A DNA stretch of 54,923 bases from Nitrospirota bacterium (GCA_004296885.1 SCVN01000011.1:1-54923); one strand, 5' to 3'; counted from the first letter of the stretch, positions 26,667 to 37,728 are shown. Program-made: numbers and translations. The notes: a model not told the origin generated them from the sequence alone.

Positions 26667-27170
26667 TTACGAATGGTCCTGCTGAAGCGCCTGGTCCGGT
26701 TCTTTTTTCTCGAACGCGAAGTGCACGATCAGGAAGCAGACGCCGACGCTGATCGCCGCATCCGCGACGTTGAAGGCAGGCCAGTGGTAGGCATCGATGT
26801 AGAAGTCCAGAAAGTCGATCACCTCGCCGAAGCGCAGCCGGTCCAGCAGGTTGCCCACCGCCCCGCCGAGAATCCCCGAGATGAAGAGCTGCCCCAGCCG
26901 GTCTTCCTGTGGCAAGCGGAAAAAGATCGTCAGGAGCAACCCCAGAGCGAAGAGGGACATGACGCCGAAAAAGACCAGGCGGAAGAGGGTCCCGCTGGAG
27001 GCCAGAATACCGAAGGCCGCGCCTGGGTTGCGGATGTAGGTCAGACTGAAGAAATTCTGGACGATTGGGATGGATTCATGCAGCCGCATGGTCTGCATGA
27101 TGTGGATCTTCGTGAGCTGATCCACGACGATCGTGCCAAGCCCCACGACGGCCAGAATTACGAAGCGCAT
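26667..27170 (-). CDS. lspA: Lipoprotein signal peptidase (signal peptidase II)
   Basis: Inner-membrane aspartyl protease that removes signal peptides from prolipoproteins. The 167-residue protein has four membrane helices and the catalytic aspartates in GEVIDFLDFY (Asp119) and FNVADAAIS (Asp137), with YIRNPGAAFG also typical. ATG 27170 (AAGGGA upstream) is chosen; a longer frame to 27272 would overlap ileS. It follows ileS by 11 bp, the common ileS-lspA arrangement. Several lipoproteins in this window are its likely substrates. Confidence 0.95.
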   Translation of the reverse strand: MRFVILAVVGLGTIVVDQLTKIHIMQTMRLHESIPIVQNFFSLTYIRNPGAAFGILASSGTLFRLVFFGVMSLFALGLLLTIFFRLPQEDRLGQLFISGILGGAVGNLLDRLRFGEVIDFLDFYIDAYHWPAFNVADAAISVGVCFLIVHFAFEKKEPDQALQQDHS

Positions 27171-27181
27171 CGCACGTCCCT

Positions 27182-30004
27182 TCACCGGATCGCCTCGATG
27201 CAACGGTCGCAAATCGTGGGGTGCTCGGCGACCGCCCCCACCGAGGTCCGATAGTTCCAACAACGCTCGCACTTTTTGCCCTCGGCCTTCTGCACCGTCA
27301 CCAAAAAATCAGGCGCCTGGGGTAGGGCGTGCGCTTCCCGCAGTTCGGCTTGCGACACGATAAACAGGCCCGGCAAGTCTTGCTCGTACGGCTTCAAGAA
27401 CTTGAATCGCTCCGGACCGGCTTGGACTATCACTTTGGCTTCGAGCGACGACCCGATGACTTTGTCGCGACGTTGAGCTTCCAGCGACGCTTGCGCAGCG
27501 CCCCGCACTTCAAGCAACCGCTCCCAGCGCTGCGCCAACGCCGCATCGGCCCAGCGAGGATCGGACTTGGGGAACGACGCCAAATGAACGCTCGACGCCC
27601 CGGCTTCCTTGCGCACCTGCTCCGGCAGCATCCGCCAGATCTCTTCCGCCGTAAAACTCAGGACCGGCGCCATCAACTTCGTCAGCGCCACCAGCACGTC
27701 GAACAACACGGTCTGGGAGCCGCGACGCAGTGGAGAGTTTTTATGCAGCGTGTACAGCCGATCCTTGAGGATATCCAAGTAGACCGCACTCAGGTCCACC
27801 GAGCAGAAGTTGTTCACCGCATGGAAGATCGTGTGGAACTCGAAGTCCTCATAGCCGCGCGTGACCCGCGGAACGAGCTCGCCCAGGCGCAGGAGCGCCC
27901 AGCGGTCGAGTTCTGGCAACTGCTCGTACGATACCCGGTGTACAGCCGGATCGAAATCGTAGAGGTTGCTCAAGAGGAACCGGCAGGTGTTGCGAATTTT
28001 CCTGTACGCCTCGACCAGATGGTTCAGGATTTCCGGAGAAATCCGGAGGTCCTCGCGATAGTCCTGCGCGGCGACCCAGAGACGGAGAATCTCGGCGCCG
28101 GACTGTTTGATGACATCCTGCGGCGCCACCACGTTGCCGGCCGACTTGGACATCTTCTTGCCGGCCCCGTCAAGGACGAAGCCGTGCGTCAGCACCGCGT
28201 CATACGGCGCACGTCCGTCCGCGGTCACTCCGGCCAGCAGCGCACTGTGGAACCAGCCCCGATGCTGGTCGGAGCCCTCCAAATACAGGGCGGCGGGCCA
28301 CCAGTTTCGAGGCTTGAGGACCGCCGCATAGCTGACGCCCGACTCGAACCACACGTCGAGAATATCTCGCTCCTTCTGAAATTCCTTCCCGCCGCATCGG
28401 CAGGCCGTGCCGGCAGGCATCAATTCCGTTGCGGATTTTTCAAACCAGAGGTCCGCGCCTTGCCGCTCGACCAACGAAGCCACATGCTCGATGACCTTCG
28501 GATCTGCCAGCACCGTTTTGCAGGTCATGCAGGTGAATCCCGGAATCGGCACGCCCCAGACCCGCTGACGGGACAGACACCAGTCGGGACGATTCTCGAT
28601 CATCCCGTTGATGCGATCCTTCCCCCAAGACGGAATCCAGCGGACTTTTTCTCGAATTTGATCGAGCGCCCGCTGACGCAACGCATGGGTCTCCATCGAG
28701 ACGAACCACTGTTCGGTCGCCCGGAAGATCACCGGGGTTTTGCACCGCCAGCAATGCGGATACGAATGTGCGAGGCTTCCCGCGCCCAGCAGCTTGCCGT
28801 TGGCCTTGAGCCGCTCGACGATCGCCGGGTTGGCTTTCAGCACCTGCTGCCCGGCAAACTCTTTTACCGACTCCTTGAACCGTCCCGCATCGTCCACCGG
28901 CGCCAGGATTTCCAGCCGTTCGCCGGGCGTCGCGTGCTGATTATGTTCCAGCACCAGCAGGTAGTCCTCCATGCCGTGACCCGGCGCGATATGCACACAC
29001 CCAGTCCCCTGTTCCAAGGTGACAAAGTCGCCCAGGAGAATCGGCGAGAGCCCGTCGGTCAGGGGCCGCTGGGTTTCCAATCCCTCGAAGCCCTGACTCC
29101 CCTTGCGCGAACCGAGGATGGCATAGTCGGCCAAAGCACAGGCCTTAGCCACGTCGCCCACCAGCTTCTCGGCAATGATCAACACCTCCGTCCCGACCTT
29201 CACGAACGCATAGTCGATGTCCGGGTGCAGACAAACCGCCTGATTGGCCGGTAATGTCCAGGGCGTGGTGGTCCAGATGACCGCCGAGACACGCACAACA
29301 TCTGCAGGAAAAGACATTCCAAAAACAGCGGCACTGCTCAAACTTTTCGGCTGATTAACGAGCGGAAACTTCACATAGATCGAGGGAGACGTGTGGTCCT
29401 CGTACTCCACTTCCGCCTCGGCCAGCGCGGTTTGATCCACCGTGCACCAGAGAACCGGCTTCAACCCTTTGTAGACTCCACCCTTCTTAACGAAGGTCCC
29501 GAACTCGCGCAGGATGGTCGCCTCGTAGGCCGGGTCCATCGTGAGGTAGGGATGGTCCCAGTCGCCCAGCACGCCCAGGCGGCGGAACTCCTCGCGCTGG
29601 AGATTGACGTATTTCTCTGCGTACTCGCGGCAAAGTTTGCGGATAGCGGGCACATCGAGGCCCTTTTTCTTGTCACCCAACTCCTTGAGCACCTGATGTT
29701 CGATCGGCAGTCCATGGCAGTCCCACCCAGGCACATAGGGCACGCGGAACCCGGCCATGGTCTTGGACTTGACGATGATGTCTTTGAGGATCTTGTTCAG
29801 CGCGTGGCCGATATGGATACGGCCGTTGGCGTAGGGCGGGCCGTCGTGCAGCACATAGAGAGGACGGTCTTTGCCGGCTTCCTGAATCCGCTCGTAGAGA
29901 CGCTCCTGCTCCCACTTGGCCAACAGTTCCGGTTCCCGCTGCGGCAAGTTCGCCTTCATCGGAAAGTCGGTCTGGGGCAGGTTGAGTGTGGCCTTATAGT
30001 CCAT
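27182..30004 (-). CDS. ileS: Isoleucine-tRNA ligase
   Basis: Charges tRNA-Ile and edits mischarged valine. The 940-residue class I synthetase shows the HIGH motif in [26 protein letters not shown], the editing-domain stretch [12 protein letters not shown], the KMSKS motif [14 protein letters not shown], and a C-terminal zinc finger [10 protein letters not shown]...CDRC. The length is that of the bacterial (ileS1) type. Start ATG 30004 has no clear ribosome binding site. It is transcribed between nadA (upstream, with a heptad hairpin between) and lspA. Confidence 0.97.
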   Translation of the reverse strand: MDYKATLNLPQTDFPMKANLPQREPELLAKWEQERLYERIQEAGKDRPLYVLHDGPPYANGRIHIGHALNKILKDIIVKSKTMAGFRVPYVPGWDCHGLPIEHQVLKELGDKKKGLDVPAIRKLCREYAEKYVNLQREEFRRLGVLGDWDHPYLTMDPAYEATILREFGTFVKKGGVYKGLKPVLWCTVDQTALAEAEVEYEDHTSPSIYVKFPLVNQPKSLSSAAVFGMSFPADVVRVSAVIWTTTPWTLPANQAVCLHPDIDYAFVKVGTEVLIIAEKLVGDVAKACALADYAILGSRKGSQGFEGLETQRPLTDGLSPILLGDFVTLEQGTGCVHIAPGHGMEDYLLVLEHNQHATPGERLEILAPVDDAGRFKESVKEFAGQQVLKANPAIVERLKANGKLLGAGSLAHSYPHCWRCKTPVIFRATEQWFVSMETHALRQRALDQIREKVRWIPSWGKDRINGMIENRPDWCLSRQRVWGVPIPGFTCMTCKTVLADPKVIEHVASLVERQGADLWFEKSATELMPAGTACRCGGKEFQKERDILDVWFESGVSYAAVLKPRNWWPAALYLEGSDQHRGWFHSALLAGVTADGRAPYDAVLTHGFVLDGAGKKMSKSAGNVVAPQDVIKQSGAEILRLWVAAQDYREDLRISPEILNHLVEAYRKIRNTCRFLLSNLYDFDPAVHRVSYEQLPELDRWALLRLGELVPRVTRGYEDFEFHTIFHAVNNFCSVDLSAVYLDILKDRLYTLHKNSPLRRGSQTVLFDVLVALTKLMAPVLSFTAEEIWRMLPEQVRKEAGASSVHLASFPKSDPRWADAALAQRWERLLEVRGAAQASLEAQRRDKVIGSSLEAKVIVQAGPERFKFLKPYEQDLPGLFIVSQAELREAHALPQAPDFLVTVQKAEGKKCERCWNYRTSVGAVAEHPTICDRCIEAIR

Positions 30005-30010
30005 CGCCGT

Positions 30011-30097
30011 GAATTATGAATGTTGAACGATGAATGATGAATTGCGAGGCTGGTTGAATCTGAAATTCAACATTCAGCATTCACAATTCATAATTTC
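30011..30097. repeat. Heptad-word hairpin between nadA and ileS
   Basis: The left arm (30011-30043) is built from TATGAAT, GTTGAAC, GATGAAT, GATGAAT. The right arm (30063-30097), read as reverse complement, gives TGAATTG, TGAATGC, TGAATGT, TGAATTT. The arms pair over about 33 bp with a few mismatches around a 19-nt loop. This is the clearest member of the set. It fills the whole gap between the nadA stop and the ileS start. Confidence 0.8.
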
Positions 30098-30099
30098 GG

Positions 30100-31203
30100 C
30101 TAGCTCACTGCCATCATGCGATCCAGCGCGATCTTGGCCCAGGCCTTCTCATCGTCCGGCACGACGATCCGGTTCACAACATGCCCGTCGGCCAAGTTCT
30201 CCATCGCCCAACAGAGGTGGGGAGCGTCGATGCGAAACATGGTGGCGCACTGGCAGACCGTGGAGGACAGAAAAAGCACCCGCTTGTCCTGCTGTTCCCG
30301 CTTCAGCCGGTTGACCAGATTCAACTCGGTCCCGACCGCCCAGACGGTCCCTGCAGGAGCCGCACTGACGGTTTTGATGATGAACTCGGTGGAGCCGACC
30401 AGATCGGCCTTGTCCACGACGGTTTCATGGCATTCCGGATGGACGATCACGCGGCCCTGCGGATATTGCTTCCGAAAATAGTCCACGTGCGCCGGCTGGA
30501 ACATCTGGTGTACGCTGCAGTGGCCCTTCCAAAGAATCAGTTTGGCCCGGCGGATCGCCTCGACGCTGTTCCCGCCGTTCGGCTGGAACGGATCCCAGAC
30601 GATCATCTCCTCCCGCGGCATGCCCATCTTGTTCGCCGTGTTGCGACCCAGGTGTTCATCGGGGAAAAACAGAATTTTCTCACGCCGGGCCCAGGCCCAC
30701 TGCATGACCGCCCAGGCATTGGACGAGGTGCAGGTAATGCCGCCGTGTTCGCCGCAGAACGCCTTGAGCACTGCGGCGGAATTCACATACACGGCCGGCA
30801 TGACCGATTCCTCCACCGCCAGAACCCGGCCGAGCGACTCCCAACATTGATCCACCTGTTCGATGGCCGCCATGTCGGCCATCGAACAGCCGGCGGCGAG
30901 ATCGGGCAGGATCACGACTTGTTTGGAACGGCTGAGGATATCCGCCGTCTCCGCCATAAAATGCACGCCGCAAAAGACGATATAGGGCCGTTCCGAGCGC
31001 TCCGCAGCCAGCTTGGACAGCATCAAGGAGTCCCCGCGGAAATCGGCATGTTCGATGACTTCGTCGCGTTGATAATTGTGCCCCAGGATCATGACCTTGG
31101 CGCCCAACGCCCGTTTGGCCGCCGCGGTGCGCGCAAACAGCTCGTCCGGCGTCAACGCCTGATAGTCGGTGATCGGCCGAACAACGGTTTCAACAGCTTT
31201 CAC
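30100..31203 (-). CDS. nadA: Quinolinate synthase A
   Basis: Iron-sulfur enzyme that condenses iminoaspartate with dihydroxyacetone phosphate to quinolinate in NAD synthesis. The 367-residue protein shows VMILGHNYQRDEV, SLMLSKLAAE, the cysteine-containing stretches VHPECHETV and STVCQCATMF, VGSTEFI, and HLGRNTANKMG. GTG 31203 with GAGGGA upstream is chosen over a frame extending to 31266. Its product feeds nadC and then nadD at 9.5 kb. It is divergent from the thiC riboswitch region. Confidence 0.94.
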   Translation of the reverse strand: MKAVETVVRPITDYQALTPDELFARTAAAKRALGAKVMILGHNYQRDEVIEHADFRGDSLMLSKLAAERSERPYIVFCGVHFMAETADILSRSKQVVILPDLAAGCSMADMAAIEQVDQCWESLGRVLAVEESVMPAVYVNSAAVLKAFCGEHGGITCTSSNAWAVMQWAWARREKILFFPDEHLGRNTANKMGMPREEMIVWDPFQPNGGNSVEAIRRAKLILWKGHCSVHQMFQPAHVDYFRKQYPQGRVIVHPECHETVVDKADLVGSTEFIIKTVSAAPAGTVWAVGTELNLVNRLKREQQDKRVLFLSSTVCQCATMFRIDAPHLCWAMENLADGHVVNRIVVPDDEKAWAKIALDRMMAVS

Positions 31204-31368
31204 GGTTTCCCTCTGCTCTCCCGCGGCGGGCAGGAAATCGGCGCGTGCATGGGGCTGTCCCCTCACGGGAAGTCGCTCATTCTACGCTAGGCCATCGCGG
31301 ACAATCAACGCCTCCGACGGAGCGGCGCGGGCCGAATCCGACTCCGAGACACTAGGCCTAACGGCCGA

Positions 31369-31398
31369 TTGACAAGCTCGAAAACCGGGGTGTACGAT
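31369..31398 (+). promoter_or_regulatory. Sigma70-type promoter of the thiamine operon
   Basis: TTGACA (31369-31374), an 18-bp spacer and TACGAT (31393-31398). The predicted start near 31405 falls directly before the TPP riboswitch, which supports it. Confidence 0.72.
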
Positions 31399-31408
31399 CC
31401 CGCCATAG

Positions 31409-33551
<2,143 letters not shown>

Positions 33552-33561
33552 GGAGTTGGCC

Positions 33562-34362
33562 ATGGCAAAGCCGAGACCGGCGCCCTTGCGGGAACGGGAC
33601 ATCACCCGCCAGATTGCGCGGGCCTACTATAAAGAGTTCGATCAGCTCATCGAGAGCGACGTGATCATCGTCGGCGCCGGACCCTCCGGGCTGATTTGCG
33701 CGCGGGACCTGGCCGCCATGGGCTTCCGCACCCTGATCGTGGAGCAGGCGCTCGCGCTCGGCGGCGGCTTCTGGTCCGGCGGCTACCTCATGAACAAGGC
33801 CACGATCTGCGCGCCGGCCCAGGAGATCCTGGAAGAGATCGGCGTACCCTGCACGCCGGTGAAAGAATGCGAAGGGATGTACATCGTGGACCCGCCCCAC
33901 GCCACCGGCGCCCTGATCGCCGCCGCCTACAAAGCCGGGGCCAAAGTCCTGAACCTGACCCGGGTCGTGGACTTGATCCTGCGCCGCGAAGGCGTGCTGG
34001 AGGGCGTGGTCGTGAACAATACGACGGCCGAGACGGCGGGCCACGATGTGGTGCACGTGGACCCCATCGCGCTGGAGAGCAAGATCGTGGTGGATGCGAC
34101 GGGCCACGATGCGATCGTGGTGGAACTGCTCCACAAGCGGCATCTCTATCAGGCCGTGCCGGGCAACGGAGCCATGTGGGTCTCCCGCTCCGAAGAAGCG
34201 GTCATGGATTATACAGGCGAGGTCTACCCGAATTGCTTCGTCGTCGGCTTGGCCGTCGCCGCCGTGCACGGCACGCCACGCATGGGCCCGGCCTTCGGCT
34301 CGATGCTGCTGTCCGGCCGCTATGGAGCCGAGCTGATCAAAAAAAAACTGAAACAGGAATAG
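33562..34362 (+). CDS. thi4: Thi4-type thiazole synthase, probably sulfide-using
   Basis: Makes the thiazole phosphate part of thiamine from NAD, glycine and sulfur. The 266-residue FAD/NAD-fold protein has VIIVGAGPSGL (34-44), EQALALGGGFWSGG and the C-terminal GTPRMGPAFGSMLLSG. In yeast Thi4 a cysteine before DP donates its own sulfur; here the matching stretch reads VVHVDP (His165), as in archaeal enzymes that use free sulfide. This suggests a multi-turnover enzyme. AAGGAG precedes ATG 33562, 10 bp after thiC; both share the riboswitch. Confidence 0.9.
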   Translation: MAKPRPAPLRERDITRQIARAYYKEFDQLIESDVIIVGAGPSGLICARDLAAMGFRTLIVEQALALGGGFWSGGYLMNKATICAPAQEILEEIGVPCTPVKECEGMYIVDPPHATGALIAAAYKAGAKVLNLTRVVDLILRREGVLEGVVVNNTTAETAGHDVVHVDPIALESKIVVDATGHDAIVVELLHKRHLYQAVPGNGAMWVSRSEEAVMDYTGEVYPNCFVVGLAVAAVHGTPRMGPAFGSMLLSGRYGAELIKKKLKQE

Positions 34363-34366
34363 AGGG

Positions 34367-34456
34367 AGCTTATAGCTGGTAGCATATGGCGAGAAAAAAG
34401 CCGGCGGGATCGACTCCTGGTCCGCGCCATCGGCTATCTGCCATAGGCCATCAGCT
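34367..34456. repeat. Heptad-word hairpin after the thiazole synthase gene
   Basis: Left words AGCTTAT, AGCTGGT, AGCATAT, GGCGAGA (34367-34394). The right arm (34425-34456) read in reverse complement gives AGCTGAT, GGCCTAT, GGCAGAT, AGCCGAT. The arms pair imperfectly with a 30-nt loop. Confidence 0.6.
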
Positions 34457-34470
34457 CTTTGTTGAGAGCT

Positions 34471-34986
34471 ATGGATCTGCAAGACTTTCTGCTGCAAGGC
34501 GAAGGACGCGAGGAAGACAAGACGGAGGCCTGGAACTTCTTTCAGCAAGCCTACGAGCAACAGATGAAAGGCGAGTTGGAAGAAGCCGTGCGTCTCTACA
34601 AACAGTCTCTCGACCGCCACCCGACCGCCGAGGCCCATACGTTTCTGGGCTGGACCTACAGCTTCATGGGCAAGCTGGACGAAGCGATTGCGGAATGCCA
34701 TCGGGCGATCGACATGGACCCGGAGTTCGGCAATCCCTACAACGACATCGGGGCCTATTTGATCGAAAAGGGCCAGTTCGACGAAGCCATCCCCTGGTTC
34801 GAACGGGCCATGCAAGCCAGACGCTACGAAAGCCCGGCCTTCCCCCACCTGAACCTGGGGCGTGTCTTTGAACGGAAGGGATTGTGGGACAAGGCGATCG
34901 ATGCCTACAAGCAGGCGCTGACCCTCAATCCCGACTATGCGCTTGCCAAACGCGCGCTGGGCCGCCTCATCGGGATGCTGAATTAA
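34471..34986 (+). CDS. TPR-repeat protein
   Basis: Soluble protein of 171 residues made of about four tetratricopeptide repeats (for example AEAHTFLGWTYSFMGKLDEA, then GNPYNDIGAYLIEKGQFDEA and LNLGRVFERKGLWDKAIDAY). No signal peptide or membrane segment is seen. Such proteins mediate protein contacts; no specific partner can be named. ATG 34471 is used, a TTG four codons earlier is possible. It stands between the thiamine genes and a receiver-like gene. Confidence 0.85.
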   Translation: MDLQDFLLQGEGREEDKTEAWNFFQQAYEQQMKGELEEAVRLYKQSLDRHPTAEAHTFLGWTYSFMGKLDEAIAECHRAIDMDPEFGNPYNDIGAYLIEKGQFDEAIPWFERAMQARRYESPAFPHLNLGRVFERKGLWDKAIDAYKQALTLNPDYALAKRALGRLIGMLN

Positions 34987-34994
34987 ACAGGGCC

Positions 34995-35021
34995 CTCAGC
35001 AGTCAGCGTTCAGCCGTCAGC
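34995..35021 (+). repeat. Single arm of heptad words
   Basis: CTCAGC, AGTCAGC, GTTCAGC, CGTCAGC in direct series with period 7, the same word type as the secG-ilvE hairpin but without a visible partner arm nearby. Confidence 0.5.
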
Positions 35022-35053
35022 AGGAAACAAAAGCAAAGGCTTCCATACAACGC

Positions 35054-35461
35054 ATGAACGAAGCAGGACAGCACAGCGGCCAGACTATTCTCGTCGCTAT
35101 CAATGACATCTTTTTCTACGCCAAACTCAAGGACGCGCTACGCGGCGGCGAGTATGCGTTGGCGCGCGCGCGGACGGAGGAAGATGTCGCCGCGAAGGCC
35201 GATACAGCGGCGGCGCTGGTTATCAATATGAACGACGACCGCCTGGATGCCTTCCGCGCCTTGGAAGGACTCAAACACCGCGCGACCAAGTCCCCTTTGC
35301 CGATCCTCGCCTTCGCCAACCATGAAGAAGTGGAGACTTGGCGGCGCGCAAAAGAATTGGGCGTGACCAAGATCGTCTCACGCAACGAATTCTCTTCGCG
35401 GACGCGAGAGCTGGTGGAGGAAGTGATTCGGTCGGAAAGTTTGAAAGTCATCAAGTCGTAA
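35054..35461 (+). CDS. Receiver-fold-like protein without clear phosphorylation site
   Basis: A 135-residue protein with alternating strands and helices resembling a response-regulator receiver (TILVAINDIFFYAKLKDAL, then ALVINMNDDRLDAFRAL, LPILAFANHEE, AKELGVTKIVSRNEF). The usual DD pair and the phosphoacceptor Asp context (LxDxxMP) are missing; INMNDDR is at the matching place. It may be a pseudo-receiver that signals by protein contact. The last codons form the left arm of the hairpin at 35435-35507. Function unknown. Confidence 0.6.
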   Translation: MNEAGQHSGQTILVAINDIFFYAKLKDALRGGEYALARARTEEDVAAKADTAAALVINMNDDRLDAFRALEGLKHRATKSPLPILAFANHEEVETWRRAKELGVTKIVSRNEFSSRTRELVEEVIRSESLKVIKS

Positions 35462-35507
35462 AGTCTTCGGCCAACGACTTTCAGACTTTGAGACTTTTAA
35501 ACTTTTA
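35435..35507. repeat. Octad-word hairpin, left arm inside the coding 3' end
   Basis: Left words GAAAGTTT, GAAAGTCA, TCAAGTCG, TAAAGTCT (35435-35466) overlap the last codons and stop of the receiver-like gene. The right arm (35473-35507) in reverse complement gives AAAAGTTT, AAAAGTCT, CAAAGTCT, GAAAGTCG. The period is 8 here. The loop is only about 6 nt. Confidence 0.7.
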
Positions 35508-35524
35508 GCCTGTTAGCCAAAACC

Positions 35525-36625
35525 ATGAAACACTCCCGACTGCATGACGTACAGCTCGCACGCGGCGCGGTCATGGCCGAGACGGCCGGATGGGAGATGC
35601 CCGCCCATTACGGCCACCCGGCGGCCGAGCACCTGGCCGTGCGTCGCAGCGTGGGGCTCGCCGATCTGTCGCATCGCGGCAAGTTGCGGGTGACCGGAGA
35701 AGACCGGGTCAAGTGGCTGCAGAGCGTCATCAGCAACGATATCCTCCCGCTCACACCGGGCCACGGCCTCTATTCCAGCTTTCTCAACCACAAAGGCAAG
35801 ATGTTGACCTATTTCCGGGTCTACGCCCTCCCCGAGTCGCTTTTTCTGGAGGATGTCGGCGAGATCGGAGACGCCACGTTGCAAGTCCTGCGGAAATTTC
35901 TCCTCTACGGCACCAAGGCCAAGCTGGAACACTGCAGCGATACCTGGGGACAGCTGCTCGTGAGCGGCCCGCGCGCGGCCGAGCTCATCAACGCCGCCTT
36001 CGGCGCCGAAGTCACCGGGCTCACATCCCTGAATTTCACCGGTCAAGAAATCGGAGGACAGCAGGCCATCCTGGTTCGGACGGAAGAGACCGGCGAAACC
36101 GACATCGAGGTGTTGATTCCCGCTGACGGGCTCCCGGCCGCCTGGGAGCGGCTGGTGGAAACCGGCGCCTCGATGAGCCTCACCTTGTTCGGTACCCAGG
36201 CTCGCGAATCTCTACGCCTGGAGGCAGGTCTTGCGAGAATCGGCAAGGACCTCACCGAGGAGATCGTCCCGCCGGAGGCCAATCTGGAAGGGATTGCGTT
36301 CAGCCTGAGCAAGGGTTGTTATCCGGGCCAGGAGGTCGTGGCTCGGATGGACACCTACGGGAGCGTGCGCCGCCGCCTGGCCGGCCTTTCACTGAAGGGC
36401 TCCGCCGTCCCGCCCCATGGCGCCAAGATCTTCAGCGGCGACCGGGAGGTGGGCTGGGTCTCCAGCGCAGCGTCATCGCCTTCGCTGGGGCACCCCATCG
36501 CGCTGGGCTTCCCGCTGCGCGATTTCACCCAGCCTGGCACGGCCCTGACCATCGAGATCGACGGCCAGCGACACGAGGCGACAGTGCAGACACTTCCCTT
36601 CGTAAGGTCGCCGTCAGTCAGTTGA
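35525..36625 (+). CDS. ygfZ: YgfZ/GcvT-like folate-binding protein
   Basis: Folate-binding protein that supports repair or synthesis of certain iron-sulfur enzymes. The 366-residue protein has the GcvT-type fold (DLSHRGKLRVTGEDRVKWLQ near residue 47, with SNDI following) and the YgfZ hallmark KGCYPGQEVVARMDTYGSV near residue 260. ATG 35525 is used. This genome region contains several iron-sulfur enzymes (NadA, ThiC, BioB) that could depend on it; that link is inference. The stop lies within the left arm of the following hairpin. Confidence 0.9.
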   Translation: MKHSRLHDVQLARGAVMAETAGWEMPAHYGHPAAEHLAVRRSVGLADLSHRGKLRVTGEDRVKWLQSVISNDILPLTPGHGLYSSFLNHKGKMLTYFRVYALPESLFLEDVGEIGDATLQVLRKFLLYGTKAKLEHCSDTWGQLLVSGPRAAELINAAFGAEVTGLTSLNFTGQEIGGQQAILVRTEETGETDIEVLIPADGLPAAWERLVETGASMSLTLFGTQARESLRLEAGLARIGKDLTEEIVPPEANLEGIAFSLSKGCYPGQEVVARMDTYGSVRRRLAGLSLKGSAVPPHGAKIFSGDREVGWVSSAASSPSLGHPIALGFPLRDFTQPGTALTIEIDGQRHEATVQTLPFVRSPSVS

Positions 36626-36697
36626 GAGTTGAAAATGGTGAATTGAGAGTTAGCTGCTGAAGAGCTTTCAACTCCCAACTCTTCATTCTCAATTGAA
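36620..36697. repeat. Heptad-word hairpin after ygfZ
   Basis: Left words AGTTGAG, AGTTGAA, AATGGTG, AATTGAG, AGTTAG. The right arm in reverse complement reads AATTGAG, AATGAAG, AGTTGGG, AGTTGAA. It overlaps the ygfZ stop codon. The rest of the gap to 36857 (about 160 bp, lower GC) shows no clear promoter or gene. Confidence 0.6.
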
Positions 36698-36857
36698 TCT
36701 TATCGTTTCGGGTAGTGCTGTCAGCGCTTGCCATATCCAGAGAGCCGAAAATTTTCTTGCCAAGTGTACAGGAAGCACATAGGATTTCCCGTAACCCTAA
36801 GGCCAATTTGGTGGGGATAGGCTGACCGGTCTACTCAATAGCTATACCGCTAACTCA

Positions 36858-37358
36858 ATGGTGAAAACATCCAAACTACCTGAGGACAATGTGCGCGCGG
36901 TCGGTCGCGTGGTCGTAAACTTCCAATATCTCGAATTCACAATTGTCCAATTAATCTGGATCATGACGGGCCCGGATGAAAATATCGGGCAGCGCATTAC
37001 GGCCGGTGTTCCATTTACGAAACTTTGTGAGCTGTTATCGTCTATTTTCCACTACCACATCAAAGACTCGTCGGTCGTCGAAAAATTTGAACACCTCATG
37101 ACGCAAGCCCGTAACGTCAACACCGACCGAAATCGAATTGTTCATTCGTGGTGGTTTACAGATCTTGACGGCGGCGCTCCGTCACGGTTGAAACCTAAAG
37201 CGAAAGGGGCGCAATACGATTCCGAGAACATTGATGCAGATGCGGTGTCCACTTCAATTTCTAAATTGGCAAGCGACTTTGAGAAATTCATCGACGAACT
37301 CTACCAGGCCAACCTTATTCGCAGGAAACCTGGAATTTCATTGGACTCATTACGCTGA
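36858..37358 (+). CDS. Protein of unknown function in a cassette-like unit (possible HEPN fold)
   Basis: I do not recognise this 166-residue protein. It is mostly helical by composition, has no signal peptide or membrane helix, and contains DRNRIVHSWW (near residue 95), which fits the Rx4H pattern of HEPN ribonuclease or abortive-infection proteins; this is a weak hint only. Its base composition is clearly lower in GC than neighbouring genes. An attC site begins 5 bp after the stop, so the gene and site together look like one integron cassette. No clear ribosome binding site is seen before ATG 36858. Confidence 0.65.
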   Translation: MVKTSKLPEDNVRAVGRVVVNFQYLEFTIVQLIWIMTGPDENIGQRITAGVPFTKLCELLSSIFHYHIKDSSVVEKFEHLMTQARNVNTDRNRIVHSWWFTDLDGGAPSRLKPKAKGAQYDSENIDADAVSTSISKLASDFEKFIDELYQANLIRRKPGISLDSLR

Positions 37359-37362
37359 CGCG

Positions 37363-37468
37363 GCATAACAATTCGTTGGACGCGAGCGGCGGTAGCGCGT
37401 TTCTCAACTTGCTTGGTGCAGCGAAGGGTGCGTCGATTCGCGCCGCCGCGTCAACTCAGACGTTAGAC
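37363..37468 (+). other. Integron attC recombination site
   Basis: R'' box GCATAAC (37363-37369) and R' box GTTAGAC (37462-37468) flank a 106-bp palindromic region. The outer arms TTCGTTGGACGCG and CGCGTCAACTCAGA pair as L''/L' with an extra G on one side, followed by a further GCGGCG/CGCCGC stem with an unpaired A: these are the extrahelical bases typical of attC. R' matches consensus GTTRRRY exactly; R'' has one mismatch to RYYYAAC. No integrase gene or second complete attC is in the window. Confidence 0.8.
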
Positions 37469-37499
37469 GCCCCACATGAACCCGCGAATCGGGCAGCTT

Positions 37500-37534
37500 C
37501 AAGAGAAGTTGGCCCCGGGGCCGAGCAACGATCG
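37500..37534 (+). repeat. Direct repeat flanking the toxin-antitoxin pair, left copy
   Basis: 35 bp starting CAAGAGAAGTTGGCCCCG; identical in 30 of 35 positions to 38358-38392. The two copies bracket higBA. The rest of the 375-bp gap (37359-37733) holds the attC site and the higBA promoter region; no further gene is seen. Confidence 0.7.
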
Positions 37535-37699
37535 ACGAGGGAGGAGATTGTGTGGGAGGCCGCCCGGCCGGACTGAGGACCTCAGTGTTCCTCAATCCAG
37601 CGTTCAGCATGCATCGTTGATCGTTCTGGTCTACCGCTCCGGATTGCGCGCGGCGGCGTCCGCGCTGGCTAGCGTGGCGCGGTAAATAGATCGTCCTGC

Positions 37700-37728
37700 T
37701 TGCCGTTAATCATGCGCGGCGTTAATAT
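37700..37728 (+). promoter_or_regulatory. Candidate higBA promoter with repeated operator-like words
   Basis: TTGCCG (37700-37705), 17-bp spacer, TAATAT (37723-37728). GCCGTTAAT (37702-37710) and GGCGTTAAT (37718-37726) are near-direct repeats overlapping both promoter boxes and could bind the antitoxin. The start of transcription would be at about the GTG of higB (37734), implying an almost leaderless message. Confidence 0.45.

Noticed and set aside
26660-27254. C-terminal extension of the DUF2024 frame
   Set aside because: It is antisense to lspA and the end of ileS; a one-base shift at the G5 tract gives the normal family ending.
27329-29254. Open frame of 641 codons antisense to ileS
   Set aside because: No domain, composition of a shadow frame; ileS is complete on the other strand.
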